64,000 bases of DNA, taken from positions 46,587,411 through 46,651,410 of the forward strand of contig OW203762.1 of the NCBI GenBank assembly GCA_934045905.1, given 5' to 3'. The translations under genes were made by a program, and so were the position numbers. The stretch comes from Leuctra nigra (taxonomy: Eukaryota > Arthropoda > Insecta > Plecoptera > Leuctridae). This document shows positions 30,458 to 42,589 of this stretch, piece after piece. How positions within the stretch are numbered: the stretch's first letter is position 1; each line of letters starts with the position of its first letter. The notes beneath the pieces are model-generated. The model saw only the letters and a list, made by a program, of their open reading frames with translations, was not told the origin of the DNA and made no database searches.

Positions 30458-33400
30458 CTGTAAACAAGAGTAATTTCATCTTATTTCTAAGTTTGAAACT
30501 GTTGTAATAAACAAATTGAGACACACTGTGCAGGTAGGCTGATTAATGGCCGGCATCAGCCGTTTGTAGTTAAATATATGCCAGAGTGTAACACTTGGCC
30601 AAACAAAATTTGACCGTAGAACAAATTTGAATGACTGCTGGCTGGTCATGTTCCAAAACAATAGGGCGCGCCAAAGATAGGACGATAATTTTGTCTGCCG
30701 TAAGCGCCTCGATCGTTTTGAGGGCAAGTGTTTTATCTTTACTGAAATTCTTTGGTTTCAGTATCTTTGGAATTACACAACAGCTGATTTTGTTGACAGC
30801 TTGACAGCTGACAGTTCAGACCTGTGTAGTTAAAAATAGTCGTTCAAAAGTAATTCCACACCTAGTAAATAATCATTTAAAGTTCCATTGTTACCCTAAA
30901 GTCATTGGAAATCATCAGTGTAAGTAGAAAACTATTATTAACAAGGAATGTGTGGTTATTAGACTGAAGCCGCCATTTTTAAAATGAAAGTCACCGCCGC
31001 TGTTAGTTGACTGACAAACAGCCCGCTAATCTTACGAACTTGCTTTTGCCCTCAAAATGCATGTGCTGCCATCTGCTGGTTGTTTCGCTTTGCACATGCC
31101 CTAATGCCTGGTATTATCATTGAAATAAAAGGTCCCCTACTCGAGTGAAACAAGGAGATCGCTTGGACTGACTTCTGCTGATGGTGTGATCTAACATTTT
31201 TCAGTGGATTAAGCTGGGTCCACATAGGCCGTTTTTCCGTTTTGCGTTTTCCGTTTTTCTCTCTTCACCAATCACAAGCCCGCATCACGCGGATTTTATC
31301 CTCTCCGCACCGCATAAACTTCAACGAGGATTTTAAAAAAGACGCGCGGCGGAAGTGACGTAAAACATTGAATATCGAATCACGCGCGACTACATCACAT
31401 GATCAAATAACATGGCCGATCTGACCCTAGATACACTATTTTAAAATTACATACCTGGGAAGAATATTAGTCCATATAATTAGTGATCATTACTCACAAA
31501 CTGTCACAGACAGATATAAATAATGTTGAATGAACATTTTTTGTTTTCCACGGCCTCAGCTGACATCACGAAAGTAAAGTTTAAAGAAGGCTGGGATCAA
31601 GGTGCTTACAAACGTTTTTGTAGAAGACGTAAAACGCAAAACGCTCTATGTGGACAGTTCTACCAAAAACGTCGATATTCAATTAGTAAAAACGGAAAAC
31701 GGAAAAACGGCCTATGTGGACCCAGCTTTAGATGTATTAATAATTTTTAGTTTTTCCAGGTGTAGGAACTTCATCATCTCTAGAGTGTTCATTCACTTTA
31801 GATGAGGGCTTGTCCATGATACAATGTCCAAGACCCCCACTTTTCTTTTTCCCACATTTTTTGAAAAATATTTGTATGTATTTTTTATTTTTTAAATATT
31901 TTACAGTTATAGCTACTTATGACACACTTCAAAACATTAAATATAATAAAATGTCTTCATATTAAAAAAAAGTATGAAATATGTAAAATTTGTAAGACAC
32001 TACTTGTGGGACTTGTCCCGTTGTTCATAAATAAAATACCTAATAATAATAATAGTATGAATTAACTTGAGAAACTTGTGCAAACAACCGACAATGGACA
32101 GACGCATGAAGGAAAAAATATTCTGGCAAAAATAAAAAAAGACTTGGCTGAGCAGTTCTAAAATCTACGATAATGTAAAATAAAAGAACATAATTTATTC
32201 ACTACAACATATTTCTAAGTGAGCTAACTCAGCAGTGGTCCGCAAGGAAATTTGGAAGTTGACATTTAACTTTCAATGCAAGCCTTTTCCAAAATATTTG
32301 TGTTTCACTAGGTGGTAGGTATTTACTATCAATTATGAAAATGATCAGTTTCCAAATATTTTTCAATAGTCATTATAAACGCTTTTTCTCGAAATAAAGG
32401 TTGGCTAGAAATTGCGTAGAAACGCACCAAATGAATTTCTGAAAACAAAAATTTTCCAGGGCCAAGTGCTCTGAACCCGCTTCCTCCTGCCCCCAGACCC
32501 CCATTGTCTCTCTCAGCAATCCTATTTCCCGTGATACGTATTTTCCGTGCCTGAGTGGTCCGCGAGATATAAAATTGTGTTTAAGTTCATTCACTGTTAG
32601 AATATTTCTGTCGTTTTCGTCGTTTAAGTCCGGCAAGACTTTCTTCTTTGTTTTATTGAAATTGTATAAATTATGCCAAATACACAATTTTTCATAGTAG
32701 AAAATATTAGAACAATTCAATAAAATTGATTAATTTTTATCTACAGTTGTATTATACATATTTGTTAACTATTATATTGATATTTACATGTGTAGGTATA
32801 CAATTGTTCGCTAGACTGCAGTAGTATCTACACGGCCGCCATTGCGAATCATTATTCTTACTGAACGAACTTTATAAGTGGTCCGAAAGGTCCCAAAGGT
32901 TGGCGAACACCGAGTTAACTGGTCAATAGGGCTGTGCAAGTCTCGAAAGTTCTCGAATATGAAACTCCATCTCGATCTCGATCGTTTGTTCAAATTGCCA
33001 TCTCGAATTTTCAAGTCTGGAGCATATCAACTAAGAGCCATCAAGACTTACAAGTTTTTGTTATTTTTACAGGACTACGCACGCTAACTTTCTTTGTATC
33101 GTCCATAAATTTGATTTGTATTGTTTTATATATAAAGCAGACAGTTCTGCATACTTATCAAATGTTATTCTTGTGTGGCTGGACAATTTGCATTGTGTTT
33201 CTCATCCACCAAAAAAAAAATCTTTTTAAAAAAGTATAATCTTGCTCGAATTTTCTCGATCTCGAAGGTAAAATATCTCGCTCGACTTTTATGAAATAAT
33301 CTCGATCTCGCTCGACACGAAAAATTTCAATCACGCACAGCCCTACTGGTCAATATGATGGAACCATTGACTTCCGCTCTAGGGGATTTGTAAGAGTTTC

Positions 33401-34988
33401 GTCGATGTCTAGTGACAAACGAAACCGACCTGTTCTTACGTACAGACCAAGGTCAAATTTTTCACGAGTCCGGCTGAGATTGTCATACATTTGAGCAGAT
33501 TGCAGGGAAACCTGACACAGCACAACAACATGCTTTTGAGGCTCTTGTACTCTTAATATGTAGACATAGCGTAGCATTAAATAAAATTAATAATAATACG
33601 TCTTTATATTGCCAGAATTTGGTATGGGGCCTCCGACATCGGTGAAAGCATTCAGTGCTGCAGCTATAGCAGTCACGAATCCCATATAGAGCGGAAGTCA
33701 ATGATATAACTAGGTATGAAATCTATTTTACTCCAGTTTTAATTTCAAGGCCATAGACAGAGGACTAGCACTGGGTCTATTCGTCGGGGTGTACTAACCT
33801 GCTCGGAACACACCCGAAGTCGTCACAGAAAAGGTTACTTATACCTATCCGTCTAGTTTTGATTTGTAATTCATGCACCTAACACAATCGGTGACGACAT
33901 CCGCTTGCTCCGAGCAGGTTCAGAACAGGCCGACGAACAAACCTATTGTCAGACATGGGCAGTATCTAGATACTTGTATCTTAAGATACGTATCTAAGAT
34001 ACATTTGTATCTTGTATCTAGTATTTTAAATACATGAGCCAAATGTATCTGTATCTTGTATTTTAAATACCCATTTCTAAAGTATTTTGTATCTTTTTTG
34101 AAGATTTAAAATACAAGATACATTTTTATGCACCTAGAATTTCAAAGAGCTCTTGCTACTAAGAATCTTAAGAATCATCTTAAGAATCTCTTGCTACTTT
34201 TCAAACAAACATCAAATAATACACGTTGCCGTATTGAATCGATCAAGAAAATGTGAAGTATGTTGCCTTACAAATAGAACAAATTAAAATTTAATTTAGA
34301 AAGTAAGTCCTTACATTTTTTACTGATGGATGATATGTATGAGAATATAAAAAGTATCTTTAAATGTATCTTTTTTGAAGTATCTAAAGATACTATCTTG
34401 TATCTTGTATTTTAAATACATCTCTAAAATGTATCTTGTATCTTGTATTTTAGATACCCAAATTAAAAGTATCAGTATCTTGTATTCCAAATACATTGAA
34501 ACAGAGTATTTTGCCCATGTCTGCCTATTGTCCCTTAGAACATTGTGCTGCCGCTGCCAGGCGAAGACATTACAATTAAAATATTGTACTCGTACAATAA
34601 TTACCTTTAGGCTGCTGATATGTTGCGCGATTGCTGGGAGCGCAGATCTGTCGAGGAGACCTTCCAAAACAGCATCTTTATTGTAGAGGCGTCCCAGTCC
34701 ACACGCAACTATTGGAGCGCGAAGTGGTTGTTGAGTTATTGTGCAATGCTGCCATAGAAATGTCAGTTCTGAGGACTTGTCTTTCTAAATGGTAGAAACA
34801 GAATTATAGAATAACACAACGTTTATTAGAATGTAAATGGACGTCACAGAAACGTTTAGTCACTAGACAGAATCCTGTGTTCTTGAAAAAGGGCTGTGAT
34901 TTACGAACTAAATACTAACCTGCTCAGGCTTCTTCTTAGTACGAACCAACTCGTCTCGCCTAGGAATTGTACCCCCGTCACATCCCAT
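29777..34988 (-). CDS. RTF2: Replication termination factor 2 homologue, complete
   Basis: Three exons (34988-34920, 34784-34605, 30457-29777) join in phase 0 and code for 309 residues; animal RTF2 is about 300. Exon 1 starts MGCDGGTIPRRDELV, the typical RTF2 start. Exon 2 contains the conserved PIVACGLGRLYNKDAV, and exon 3 contains CPVIGLEMNGKFRF and CGCVVSERALKEVK. The two parts form the zinc-less/RING-like fold of the family. A Lys/Arg-rich region, a Ser-rich linker and a conserved tail (FKSLFTSH...AHWVTYNPFYN) follow. In other organisms RTF2 is a nuclear protein that stalls or restarts replication forks and is removed by proteasome shuttles. The 4.1-kb second intron holds hAT-type and Harbinger-type short elements. 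The start was chosen because the first ATG gives the family N-terminus. Confidence 0.96.
31212..31727. mobile_element. Harbinger-like non-autonomous element, 516 bp
   Basis: The ends AGCTGGGTCCACATAGGCC...GGCCTATGTGGACCCAGCT are flanked by TTA on both sides (31209-31211 and 31728-31730). Three-base TTA duplications are typical of PIF/Harbinger elements. Subterminal repeats of CGTTTTTCCGTTTT are present. It lies in intron 2 of RTF2. Confidence 0.75.
32408..32545 (+). repeat. Dispersed repeat, copy 2
   Basis: This matches 26895-27065 in the same orientation (AGAAACGCACCAAAT...AAATTTTCC...GGCCC...TATTTCCCG). Confidence 0.5.
32628..32878. repeat. 250-bp dispersed repeat, copy A
   Basis: From GGCAAGACTTTCTTCTTTGT to GAACGAACTTTA the sequence matches 61917-62162 closely in the same orientation, with only scattered differences. 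It includes CTACACGGCCGCCATT. Its family and boundaries are unknown. Confidence 0.75.
32927..33345. mobile_element. hAT-type non-autonomous element, 419 bp
   Basis: The ends TAGGGCTGTGCA... and ...CGCACAGCCCTA are flanked by a perfect 8-bp duplication CTGGTCAA (32919-32926 and 33346-33353). Subterminal CTCGATCTCG strings occur on both sides. Confidence 0.88.
33365..33703. mobile_element. Inverted-repeat element, about 340 bp
   Basis: CATTGACTTCCGCTCTA at the left faces AGAGCGGAAGTCAATG at the right. The interior has no recognised function and no clear duplication was assigned. Confidence 0.6.
33771..33945. repeat. Short inverted-repeat element
   Basis: ATTCGTCGG followed by ACCTGCTCGGAAC at the left faces CCGAGCAGGTTCAGAAC and GCCGACGAAC at the right. 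A related but diverged copy lies at about 35766-35935. Confidence 0.5.
33950..34523. mobile_element. hAT-type non-autonomous element, 574 bp
   Basis: The ends CAGACATGGGCAGTAT... and ...ATTTTGCCCATGTCTG are flanked by a perfect 8-bp duplication CCTATTGT (33942-33949 and 34524-34531). Both ends carry many GTATCTTGTATTTTAAATAC-like units. It lies in intron 2 of RTF2, close to exon 2. Confidence 0.88.
34605..34784 (-). CDS. RTF2: RTF2 exon 2
   Basis: This exon has 60 codons, with acceptor ATTTAG and donor AAG/GTAATT on the minus strand. Confidence 0.93.
34920..34988 (-). CDS. RTF2: RTF2 exon 1
   Basis: This exon has 23 codons and ends in CAG/GTTAGT on the minus strand. Confidence 0.93.
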
Positions 34989-35622
34989 AATGAATAACTT
35001 TTACAGAATACAGAAATATAATATAACATGCAACGCAACGATCACAAAGTAATAATAATTTAGTACAAGGTAGGTACAAGCTTTCTAAAATTCAGGTAAC
35101 TCTTCTCTTTGACAATGACAGCTCTGAACAAAGATGGTCGCTCGCCTTAATACCAAAAAAATATCAATAGAGGGCGCGCGCAACCGACGGTGATTAGTGG
35201 TTGCGCGGCAAGTTACAAACCATTTTCAATCACTTTGCCATTTTTTACAGTTACACATATTATTTAGTTTTGTGTGTACCATCATGTCCCAATTTCAATT
35301 TTCAAATAAATATAATCAAATAAAACCACGTTGGTACTATTTCGAACAAATAAGGTTCTCATTAGTTTTTTTTTCTTCTTCATTATAATATGGTTTATGT
35401 CCCTCAAGGTTTCTTCATTATTAAATTAAGTGACAAAGTTAAACTGTTGCATATCTACTGTAGGAAACCATGGTCACACACTGATTTTACATCTTACAAA
35501 TTGCTAACCAAACATAAAAACCAAAAAAAAAACTCTTGCAACTACCTATATCCCTACTTCAAAATCTCAGTAAATTCCTAAGTAGTACCTATCTAAAATC
35601 TTCAAAACCAAAATCAGTCATA
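34989..35622. promoter_or_regulatory. Shared intergenic region between divergent genes
   Basis: RTF2 starts leftward and the 35623 gene rightward, about 635 bp apart, so the interval should contain both promoters. A GC-richer patch with GAGGGCGCGCGCAACCG lies at about 35168-35186. No TATA box was assigned. Confidence 0.4.
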
Positions 35623-37008
35623 ATGGTGGACCAACCCAAACAGAAATATGCTACTTACCACCCTCTCTCATTAATGCCAGGTTACAAGGGGCAGTTCATA
35701 CAGATCGAACATGCTGCACCTCTTCCGGTAAGTTAAAAAATTTCTTCAATATGCAGCTATAGTAGTTGTTCGTCGGGCTGTTCAGAACGCGCTCCAAACA
35801 GATTTTGCAAGAAAAACTTTCGTTGAGCAAGTTAAGTTGCTCCCAGCTGTTTTGATTAGGTATGTTCGTTGAGCTTGCTCAGAATTGCTCAAAGGTGCTC
35901 CAACTTGCAGCACTTCCTCTAGGTCGATGAACAAACCACTAATTCTGTCTTTATTTATCCAACAATATTTATAATAGTGACACAATTCATTGTGTTATGT
36001 AAGAAAATACTTTAAAACTAAATTTGTTGACATTCAGTCAAATGGCAATTGATCGAGAAAATTTACTTCCTGCCTCTACCCCCGTGGTGTGTGTGTGGGG
36101 GGGGGGGGGGGCAGTTGCTCCAATGTCCAGCTATTGCTTTGTCCATATTTAATATATTTTATTATAATTATTATTATATTACTATTTTTATTATTTTATA
36201 ATTTAATATATTTTATTAAATATGAATTGCATTGGTACACATAATATGATTTACATTTTGTTAAAATTAATTTTATCACAAACTAAATCTCTCCAAAATT
36301 CCTCCAAATTAGTAATCCTCTAGTATCAAATTTGCTAGTAATACTAGTGTGCTGTACATAGTGTTCGTTAGTAGTGTCAACATTATCAACAAAATGTTCG
36401 ATGTTTTTCTTGTGCTCCTTTTTTATATAGATGCCAACTTCAGAAAACAGTGTTCTCAGCGGTCCTTATTCACCTCGACCCGACATTATTGCCACTAACA
36501 AGATAGTGAATATGGAGAAAATGTTGCATTCTCCATTCATGCCACTCACGCAGATCGATGCCACCCGCCGAAATGAAATAGATTACTTTTATATGGTATG
36601 TCTTTTCTATTAAAACACCCTAAGCTTTCAGCAAATGCATCAGTAAAAAAATAATAAATTAGTTTCATCTGTAATTAATTAGTATATAACTAAATAAAAT
36701 CAAAATACTTATAATAGGAAAGTGAAATTGTGTAACTTTTTTAGGCTTGTCAGAAACACCGAGACCAGTACAAAGACCACTCGGGCCGTCTTCACCCCTT
36801 AGACTACTTTGCTGAGTCAGAGTACAAATGGCAGTGCCCGCCGAACTTGACAAGAACGTATCTCCGCTACCCACAGTACTATGTCAAGTACCGCAACCCA
36901 CCAATGGTGGCCAACAATCTTGGAAGAACCACGCCAATCCCGAATTTGCCCAATCGCTCTCTAGCAGGCAGATACTATACACACAATGATGTTGTTTACA
37001 AACGATAA
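35623..37008 (+). CDS. 177-aa three-exon gene, possible microtubule-associated protein
   Basis: Exons 35623-35727, 36431-36595 and 36745-37008 join in phase 0 and give 177 residues. The first ATG opens MVDQPKQKYATYHPLSL and is followed by MPGYKGQF. The protein has no membrane segment or signal peptide, is rich in Tyr, Pro and basic residues, and has spaced short motifs (PGYKG, SPFMPL, LHPLDYFAESEYKW, GRTTPIP, AGRYYTHNDVVYKR). A PGY-x-G motif near the N-terminus and GRTT plus a Tyr-rich tail recall CIMIP2/FAM166-type ciliary microtubule inner proteins. This is resemblance only. It is divergently transcribed from RTF2. Gene structure is well supported; function is not. Confidence 0.7.
35766..35935. 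repeat. Short inverted-repeat element, related to 33771-33945
   Basis: GTTCGTCGGGCTGTTCAGAAC at the left faces GGTCGATGAAC at the right. It lies in the first intron of the 35623 gene. Confidence 0.4.
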
Positions 37009-37472
37009 AGTAAAACTGAAACTTGATCTCTTACATTACTTTCCTAACCTATCAATGGGGTTGTTCACTGCCATTTGCTCTCACTCGCAGCGCTAGCGGC
37101 ATTGGAGGTGCCTCTCTCTGATTGGTTGGTTTCTGAATCCAAGATCTCTGAATCAAACTCCCGCCAAGTTTTAAAAACCTTCCATTCCGCTAGATGCATT
37201 TTGATTGGCTCTCTCCCGGACGATTAGAACAGCAGCGCCATCTACAATAGTTTTGCGTGAACAACCGCATTTGCCGCCCATCACTCATCAGAAATTATTA
37301 TTATAATTATTATTATTATTATTTGATTTTTATTCTTTAAGAATTCTAGGAATTGATTCGGCGCTCTCAGCGGGGAAATTCATCCCAAGACTTTTGATTT
37401 ATTTACTGATTCAGGAATTTTCTCGTCAGATGACAGGTTTGAAGCAAAACATTATTATTATTATTGTTATTA

Positions 37473-38377
37473 TTAAGACTTGACACAAAAGCAGCCAGCA
37501 AAGTCAGGCATCTTCGTAACTGCATGGGCAAACTCTATTTTAGTAACATATCCAGTTTTATCCATATCCATTTCATCAACCACCTGGAAATAACATTTGT
37601 TAATTAATTCATGCAGAATTTGATGACTCCAACAAGTAATTCTCCAGTCAGTTTTTATTTACTTTTCTGCTTAATGATTCTATCTCATCTCGATTCAGAT
37701 TCATTTCAGCACCTTCATGACTACCGTTTAATCTGTCGATTGTCTCCTCAATATCTCTCACACTTAAGCACGAGTCTCCATCAAAATCTGCAATCATAAT
37801 TGCACATTGGACTTACTATTCACACAGTTTTATCCAGTTGTCAATCGCAGACTATTGCTTAGGATTTACTCTTACCATATACTCTGAATGCCCACAAAGC
37901 TTTCACTTGGTCAGGACATCTCTCGGAAAGAATAGAGAAAAGATCGATGACATCCTCAAATGACAGATGATCATCTTGGAGTGATGAGAACACTTTGAAT
38001 AAACGGTCACAGTAGGGATTCACCTGAGAGCATAATACGTATATCATTGAATACGATTAGGTACATTCAGACCGACACTAAAGAATCTAGTCAGTCAACA
38101 CGTTACCTTGAACTCGGGGAAAATGTCCAAAACGGCTCGAAATGGAAATCGACATTGATAATTACCATCCAAGTATTGTGGGCCTAGGGCCCAAAACCTC
38201 TTTCGTAAACTAACATAAAATAGAAGCTATTAGTTAAAGAATTTACCTACACATGTATGATCACATAATGAAGAGCTTCTCTTACCGCATAATTTCCGAT
38301 TTACTGAGGTAAGAAAGTTGAACGTAATCGTCCATGCGTTCATCTTCAATAGATGCCTTGCCTGCACTCGTTCCCAT
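37473..38377 (-). CDS. Calcium and integrin-binding (CIB) family protein, complete
   Basis: Five exons (38377-38286, 38209-38107, 38023-37876, 37787-37663, 37583-37473) join in phase to give 192 residues, the usual CIB length. The protein begins MGTSAGKAS, so Gly2 could be myristoylated. An N-terminal helix (LSKSEIMRLRKRFWALGP) is followed by the first degenerate EF-hand pair, including VNPYCDRLFKVFSS and LSFEDVIDLFSILSE. The third EF loop reads DFDGDSCLSVRD and the fourth DMDKTGYVTKIE. The end MPDFAGCFCVKS matches the PDF-x-x-x-F end of CIB1-CIB4. Members bind calcium and partner proteins such as integrin tails or TMC channels. Which CIB this is cannot be decided here. Introns are short and free of transposons. 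Confidence 0.93.
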
Positions 38378-39076
38378 CACGACTACCTAGTTGTCTGTCA
38401 TTCAATCGTGACTCAATGGTTCTCTGATATCAAATGCCATATTACTAATCCCATGTATGTATTAGATTACGAGATAAGGCTCATATTTCCCCACTTCCTT
38501 TGTAGGATTAATTTAATGGCATTGTTGTTGAAAGTTGAATTATGATTTGATCATAAAGTCTTATCTTCATCACATAAAATGATATGATAAGATGCAGACG
38601 AAATTAAATGTAAGTAGGTACACCCACTTCCAATAGTTCCTATACCGGTTTCCCATATACCAACATGGGGATTTGGTTGGCTTCTTTTGATGCTGACTCT
38701 ACCTCTACTTTACATACCCACCAACAAGAAAATACATCCAGAATAGGGCAATCAAGTATCAATTGAATAAATTTGCATAATTTAATGGTGAGGCAGAGAT
38801 GCAGTACAAATGAACATATTGTTCACAAAATATCACCGTTTCTGTATAGACTCATTCATTCAGTTATTTGTTTGTACATAATAGTACACAAAAATACATT
38901 AATAAAATATAGTTTACAATACATATTTACATTAAAATAATTTTTTGCCTTTGAGTTACTGAACCAGCCTTTTGATAGCCTGTCATGTCAACAGTTTAAA
39001 ATCCCACCAAGAATTGGTCAGCCAGAAAACGCACAAAAATTACAATTAGGTTCCAAATGAATGCCTAAATTAAAAT
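38378..39076. other. Region upstream of the CIB gene
   Basis: No gene was seen. The region should include the CIB promoter on the minus strand. Confidence 0.4.
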
Positions 39077-39462
39077 TAGGGGTGTGCAAATATTTGAAAA
39101 TGTCAAATTAATTATTCGAAAATATTTACTTCAATTACTTCAAAATTTGAAAATTCAAATTATTATAAAAATTTAATTAGGTTTTTACCTACTACCTAGG
39201 TATGTAGTAGTATGTAATCGAAAATATTTAGAATATGAGTTTAAATCTCATTATCTAATTGACCAATGAAGGTGGCCATATGAAAAACAAAAGTATTACC
39301 ATGGTAACTCCAGGGTTCTTAGAAAATAACAATTTTTCATTGAGACAAATGACATTCAAAAAGATCAAAGGAATAGCTCACATGTGTTTAATAGTTTAAT
39401 ATACCTCTTGAAATAGTACAATCAATATATTTAAACTCATATAAATCATGTTTGATGATATG

Positions 39463-40103
39463 CAGAGCTGGGTAGTAACTTAACGAAAGTAACGCGTTAC
39501 CGGTAACGCGTTACTTTTTTGTAACTTTTACAGTAACGCGTTCCTGCTATGATAGAAGTAACTTAGTAACGTGGAAAGTTCCTTTTTGTTGTGGAACTTT
39601 CACATTTATAAAAGTTCCTTTTGCAGTTACTTTTAGAGCAGAATGTACCTTCCCTCAACATTCAAAACTACACCATTTCCGCCCTCAAATATGTACCTGA
39701 TTTTCTCTGATAAGGAATTTTAGGCCACCTGCACAAAACCGCATTCCAATCACGCCGTTCATGCTTGGTGCGTCACCAGTTCGCCCTCTCACTTGCACTT
39801 GACCAACCCTGCCGTGGCATGGGGGAGGGGGTAGAATTAGAAGCAAGACTTCTTACTGGGAGGAATTTCGTTGAAAATTTTGTTTTCCACAGAGAAAAAT
39901 TACAGCCTGAATTTGTGTTTTAGCAAATTGGCTGCATTCCGGAAATAAAATGGTCAAGTAACTTTCAAAGTAACTTTTCATTGAAAAGGAACTTCCAGTT
40001 CCTCTGATTAGTTGAGGAACTTTAACTTTAACTAGTTCCTTTTTTTCGGAAAGTAACGTAACTTTAACGCGTTCCTATTTTTTTGGTAACTTACCCAGCT
40101 CTG
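39463..40103. mobile_element. hAT-type non-autonomous element, 641 bp
   Basis: The ends CAGAGCTGGGTAGTAACTT... and ...AACTTACCCAGCTCTG are flanked by a perfect 8-bp duplication ATGATATG (39455-39462 and 40104-40111). Subterminal AGTAACGCGTTAC strings are present. Confidence 0.88.
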
Positions 40104-40405
40104 ATGATATGCTGGACAATTATTACAGTGGTACAACAAAACAAATTATATTTTGCCAGGTATGTTGCCAAAGCGTTTTACTTTTTAATGGCTGCTGTCA
40201 CTAGATAGTTTCGTCAACTTAAAAAGGCCCTACCTCTCCGATGATAAGTTACCTAATTGAGATTGAACAAGATTCAAGTAGATAGTTTAAAGCATTACTA
40301 TTTACTATTATTAATGGCAATTTGTAGATGGTAAACTGCTAAATTCTGTAAGAAACAGCCGTTAGCTGGTAACTGACAGCTGTTAACTGTCAGTGACCAA
40401 ACATT

Positions 40406-41423
40406 TGCCACGCCGGCGTCGTCGCCTCGGGCAGAAATAACCAGTGCCGGGCTAGCAACAGCTGGAGATGGGTGTGGGCGGGTGATCTCGTGGTAGTTGA
40501 CAAAGAGAGAGACACGACATGAGCGAGAGCAATAGGATCAGAACTAGGTGCTAGACTATCAAGACATAAGGCTGTGATGTCCAGTTGACATTAATTATGG
40601 TTTTATTACATAACCTCAAGTGAGGAATAAATGAACAGTCAAATAAACACAACATACAAATGATCAGAATGAGATAACAGATTACCGGGGGTTTGACCTC
40701 CTCGCGTAAATGGACTCTGTGTACAACACAGGTCGTAACCTCATCAGCTGTGTGCCTGGAGGCAACACAACACATGCAATTGAATGAATAGCAAATAAGA
40801 CTGATACAATACAATGATAAATATAATAAACTCTTTACTTACACTCCTCCGTGATAAGATGCTCGCCGAATTACTTCGGACATTTACTTAAATAGAACTC
40901 GTACAGACGACGTTCTAAGATTACTGGACTTACTTAATACAATGTTGAATTTAGATAGGTTTGATGATCCGAAAAGGGTGCCCTTTCCCTGACTGCCTGA
41001 CTCTCCGCGGAGACAATCCAAGTGTGGCCACACTTGATTGCAATACAAAAACTACGCAACGACAAAATACATTAACTACTCTATTTCAAGTAGGCCACAG
41101 GGGCACAATAATGATTCTGTTAACAAAGCTCAAGATTGAACCTGCAAGTAGGGGCTGGACGACCAGTCGCACTACGTTATATCCGCTACAACTTAGCGTG
41201 GTTACAATCTACATTTAAACACTACTCACGCGGCGATGTGAAGTCGACGACGGTCAGTCAGAGAAAGAGAATGAGCTCAGGTCGCCGATCCGCGAACTCG
41301 ACTATCATTGACCATTGCGCATGACATCTTTTCTGCTCTAGGCGACCCTCCAAATATGGGTACAAATGCCGGCTAATGGTAACGACTTGACGTTGGCGCC
41401 AGCGCCGAATTCAAACCGTTACA
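40406..41423 (-). repeat. 3' LTR of the defective element (1018 bp)
   Basis: This is identical by eye to 42590-43607, including the three small open frames within it. Confidence 0.93.
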
Positions 41424-41487
41424 ATTCCCCGTTAACCCCAACAAAAAGAAAATACAATTTTCTTTTTCTTCGAGTTCTGCTTACAAG

Positions 41488-42100
41488 CTAACTATCATAA
41501 TAACTACGCAAATCCTTGATGTGCCAGGTTCCGATGTCGCGTCCATCGAGGTCCTTGAGACGGTAGATCAGCGGTGACGTTTTCTTGCTGATCTCGAACG
41601 GTCCTTCGTATCGAGGCGCTAGCTTGGCTGCATAGTTGTCGGCAGCGTTGGACAAGTGGAAGTCTCTCTTCAAGACTCGGTCGCCAACATGGAATTCCAG
41701 CGGGCGTCGTCGGAGGTTGTATCTCACGGCGTTTTGCTGATGGGCGCGTTTCAAACGAGCGCGAATATCTGTAAAAATAGATTTTAGTCCTTGCATCTTG
41801 TCAACATTGTCCGCGACAATAATAATCGCCATATCGATAGCGTCGGTGGTCTATACCACACAGAATTATTTCACGACCCAAAGTTAACGTATGCATGTGT
41901 CTAGCCAGTTACTTCGTTCACTGCTGTACGTAGGGCACAACCTATTTTCGGCACATTCTTGTCCCATAGCATATGATTGTCGGTGATGTATGATCTCAGC
42001 ATACCTAGAACAGTACAATTAGCGCGTTCCGTCGGGTTCGCTTGTGGATGACGTTTGTCGTTGTAGTGAAGAGTACTATGGTAGTCTGGACTCTTGAGCC
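41488..42100 (-). pseudogene. Integrase remnant of the LTR element
   Basis: The open part (41488-41832) codes for a typical integrase C-terminal segment: a Tyr/Arg-rich stretch, FHVGDRVLKR, LAPRYEGPF and a terminal IKDL motif. Further upstream on the minus strand, HPQANPTERAN is the remains of the catalytic core, interrupted by stops. Gag, protease and reverse transcriptase are absent. Confidence 0.75.
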
Positions 42101-42589
42101 ATCTTCTTCCAAGGAGCTCCTATGAACTCAGGACCATGGTCACAAACTAAGATCTCTGCAGTGTCGTACACTAAGAATACCTCGTCTTCTATCTTCTGCG
42201 CCACGAGTTTCGACTTCGCGGATCTCACAGGAAATAGTAGGCTGTATTTCCAAAAATGTGTCCGTCACCATCAAAGTTTTAGATACAGGTCACTGCTGTT
42301 TGCAGGCGCTCGCTTAAAGCATGAATTTCTTCTAACGACTCGGCTTCGTCCATGATGAAAAGATTACGTAACAGGGATAAATAATGACTGAACGATACAG
42401 CTCACCAGTATTCACGGCGTGTTCACGTAACTCGAAGGTCAAACGTATCTCGAGGTAATCGCAGCAAGCACAAGCGTCTGAAGGTCGTTGTTGTCCCACG
42501 TCGATTTTGGATTTGAGCACCAAAATGCCAACGTTCGGGCTCCACACGTCGCGTCTTGATCACCAGGCCCCACGTTGGGTGCGCCAAAA

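Noticed and set aside
31523..31805. Two short plus-strand frames
   Set aside because: They read the subterminal repeats of the Harbinger-like element at 31212-31727.
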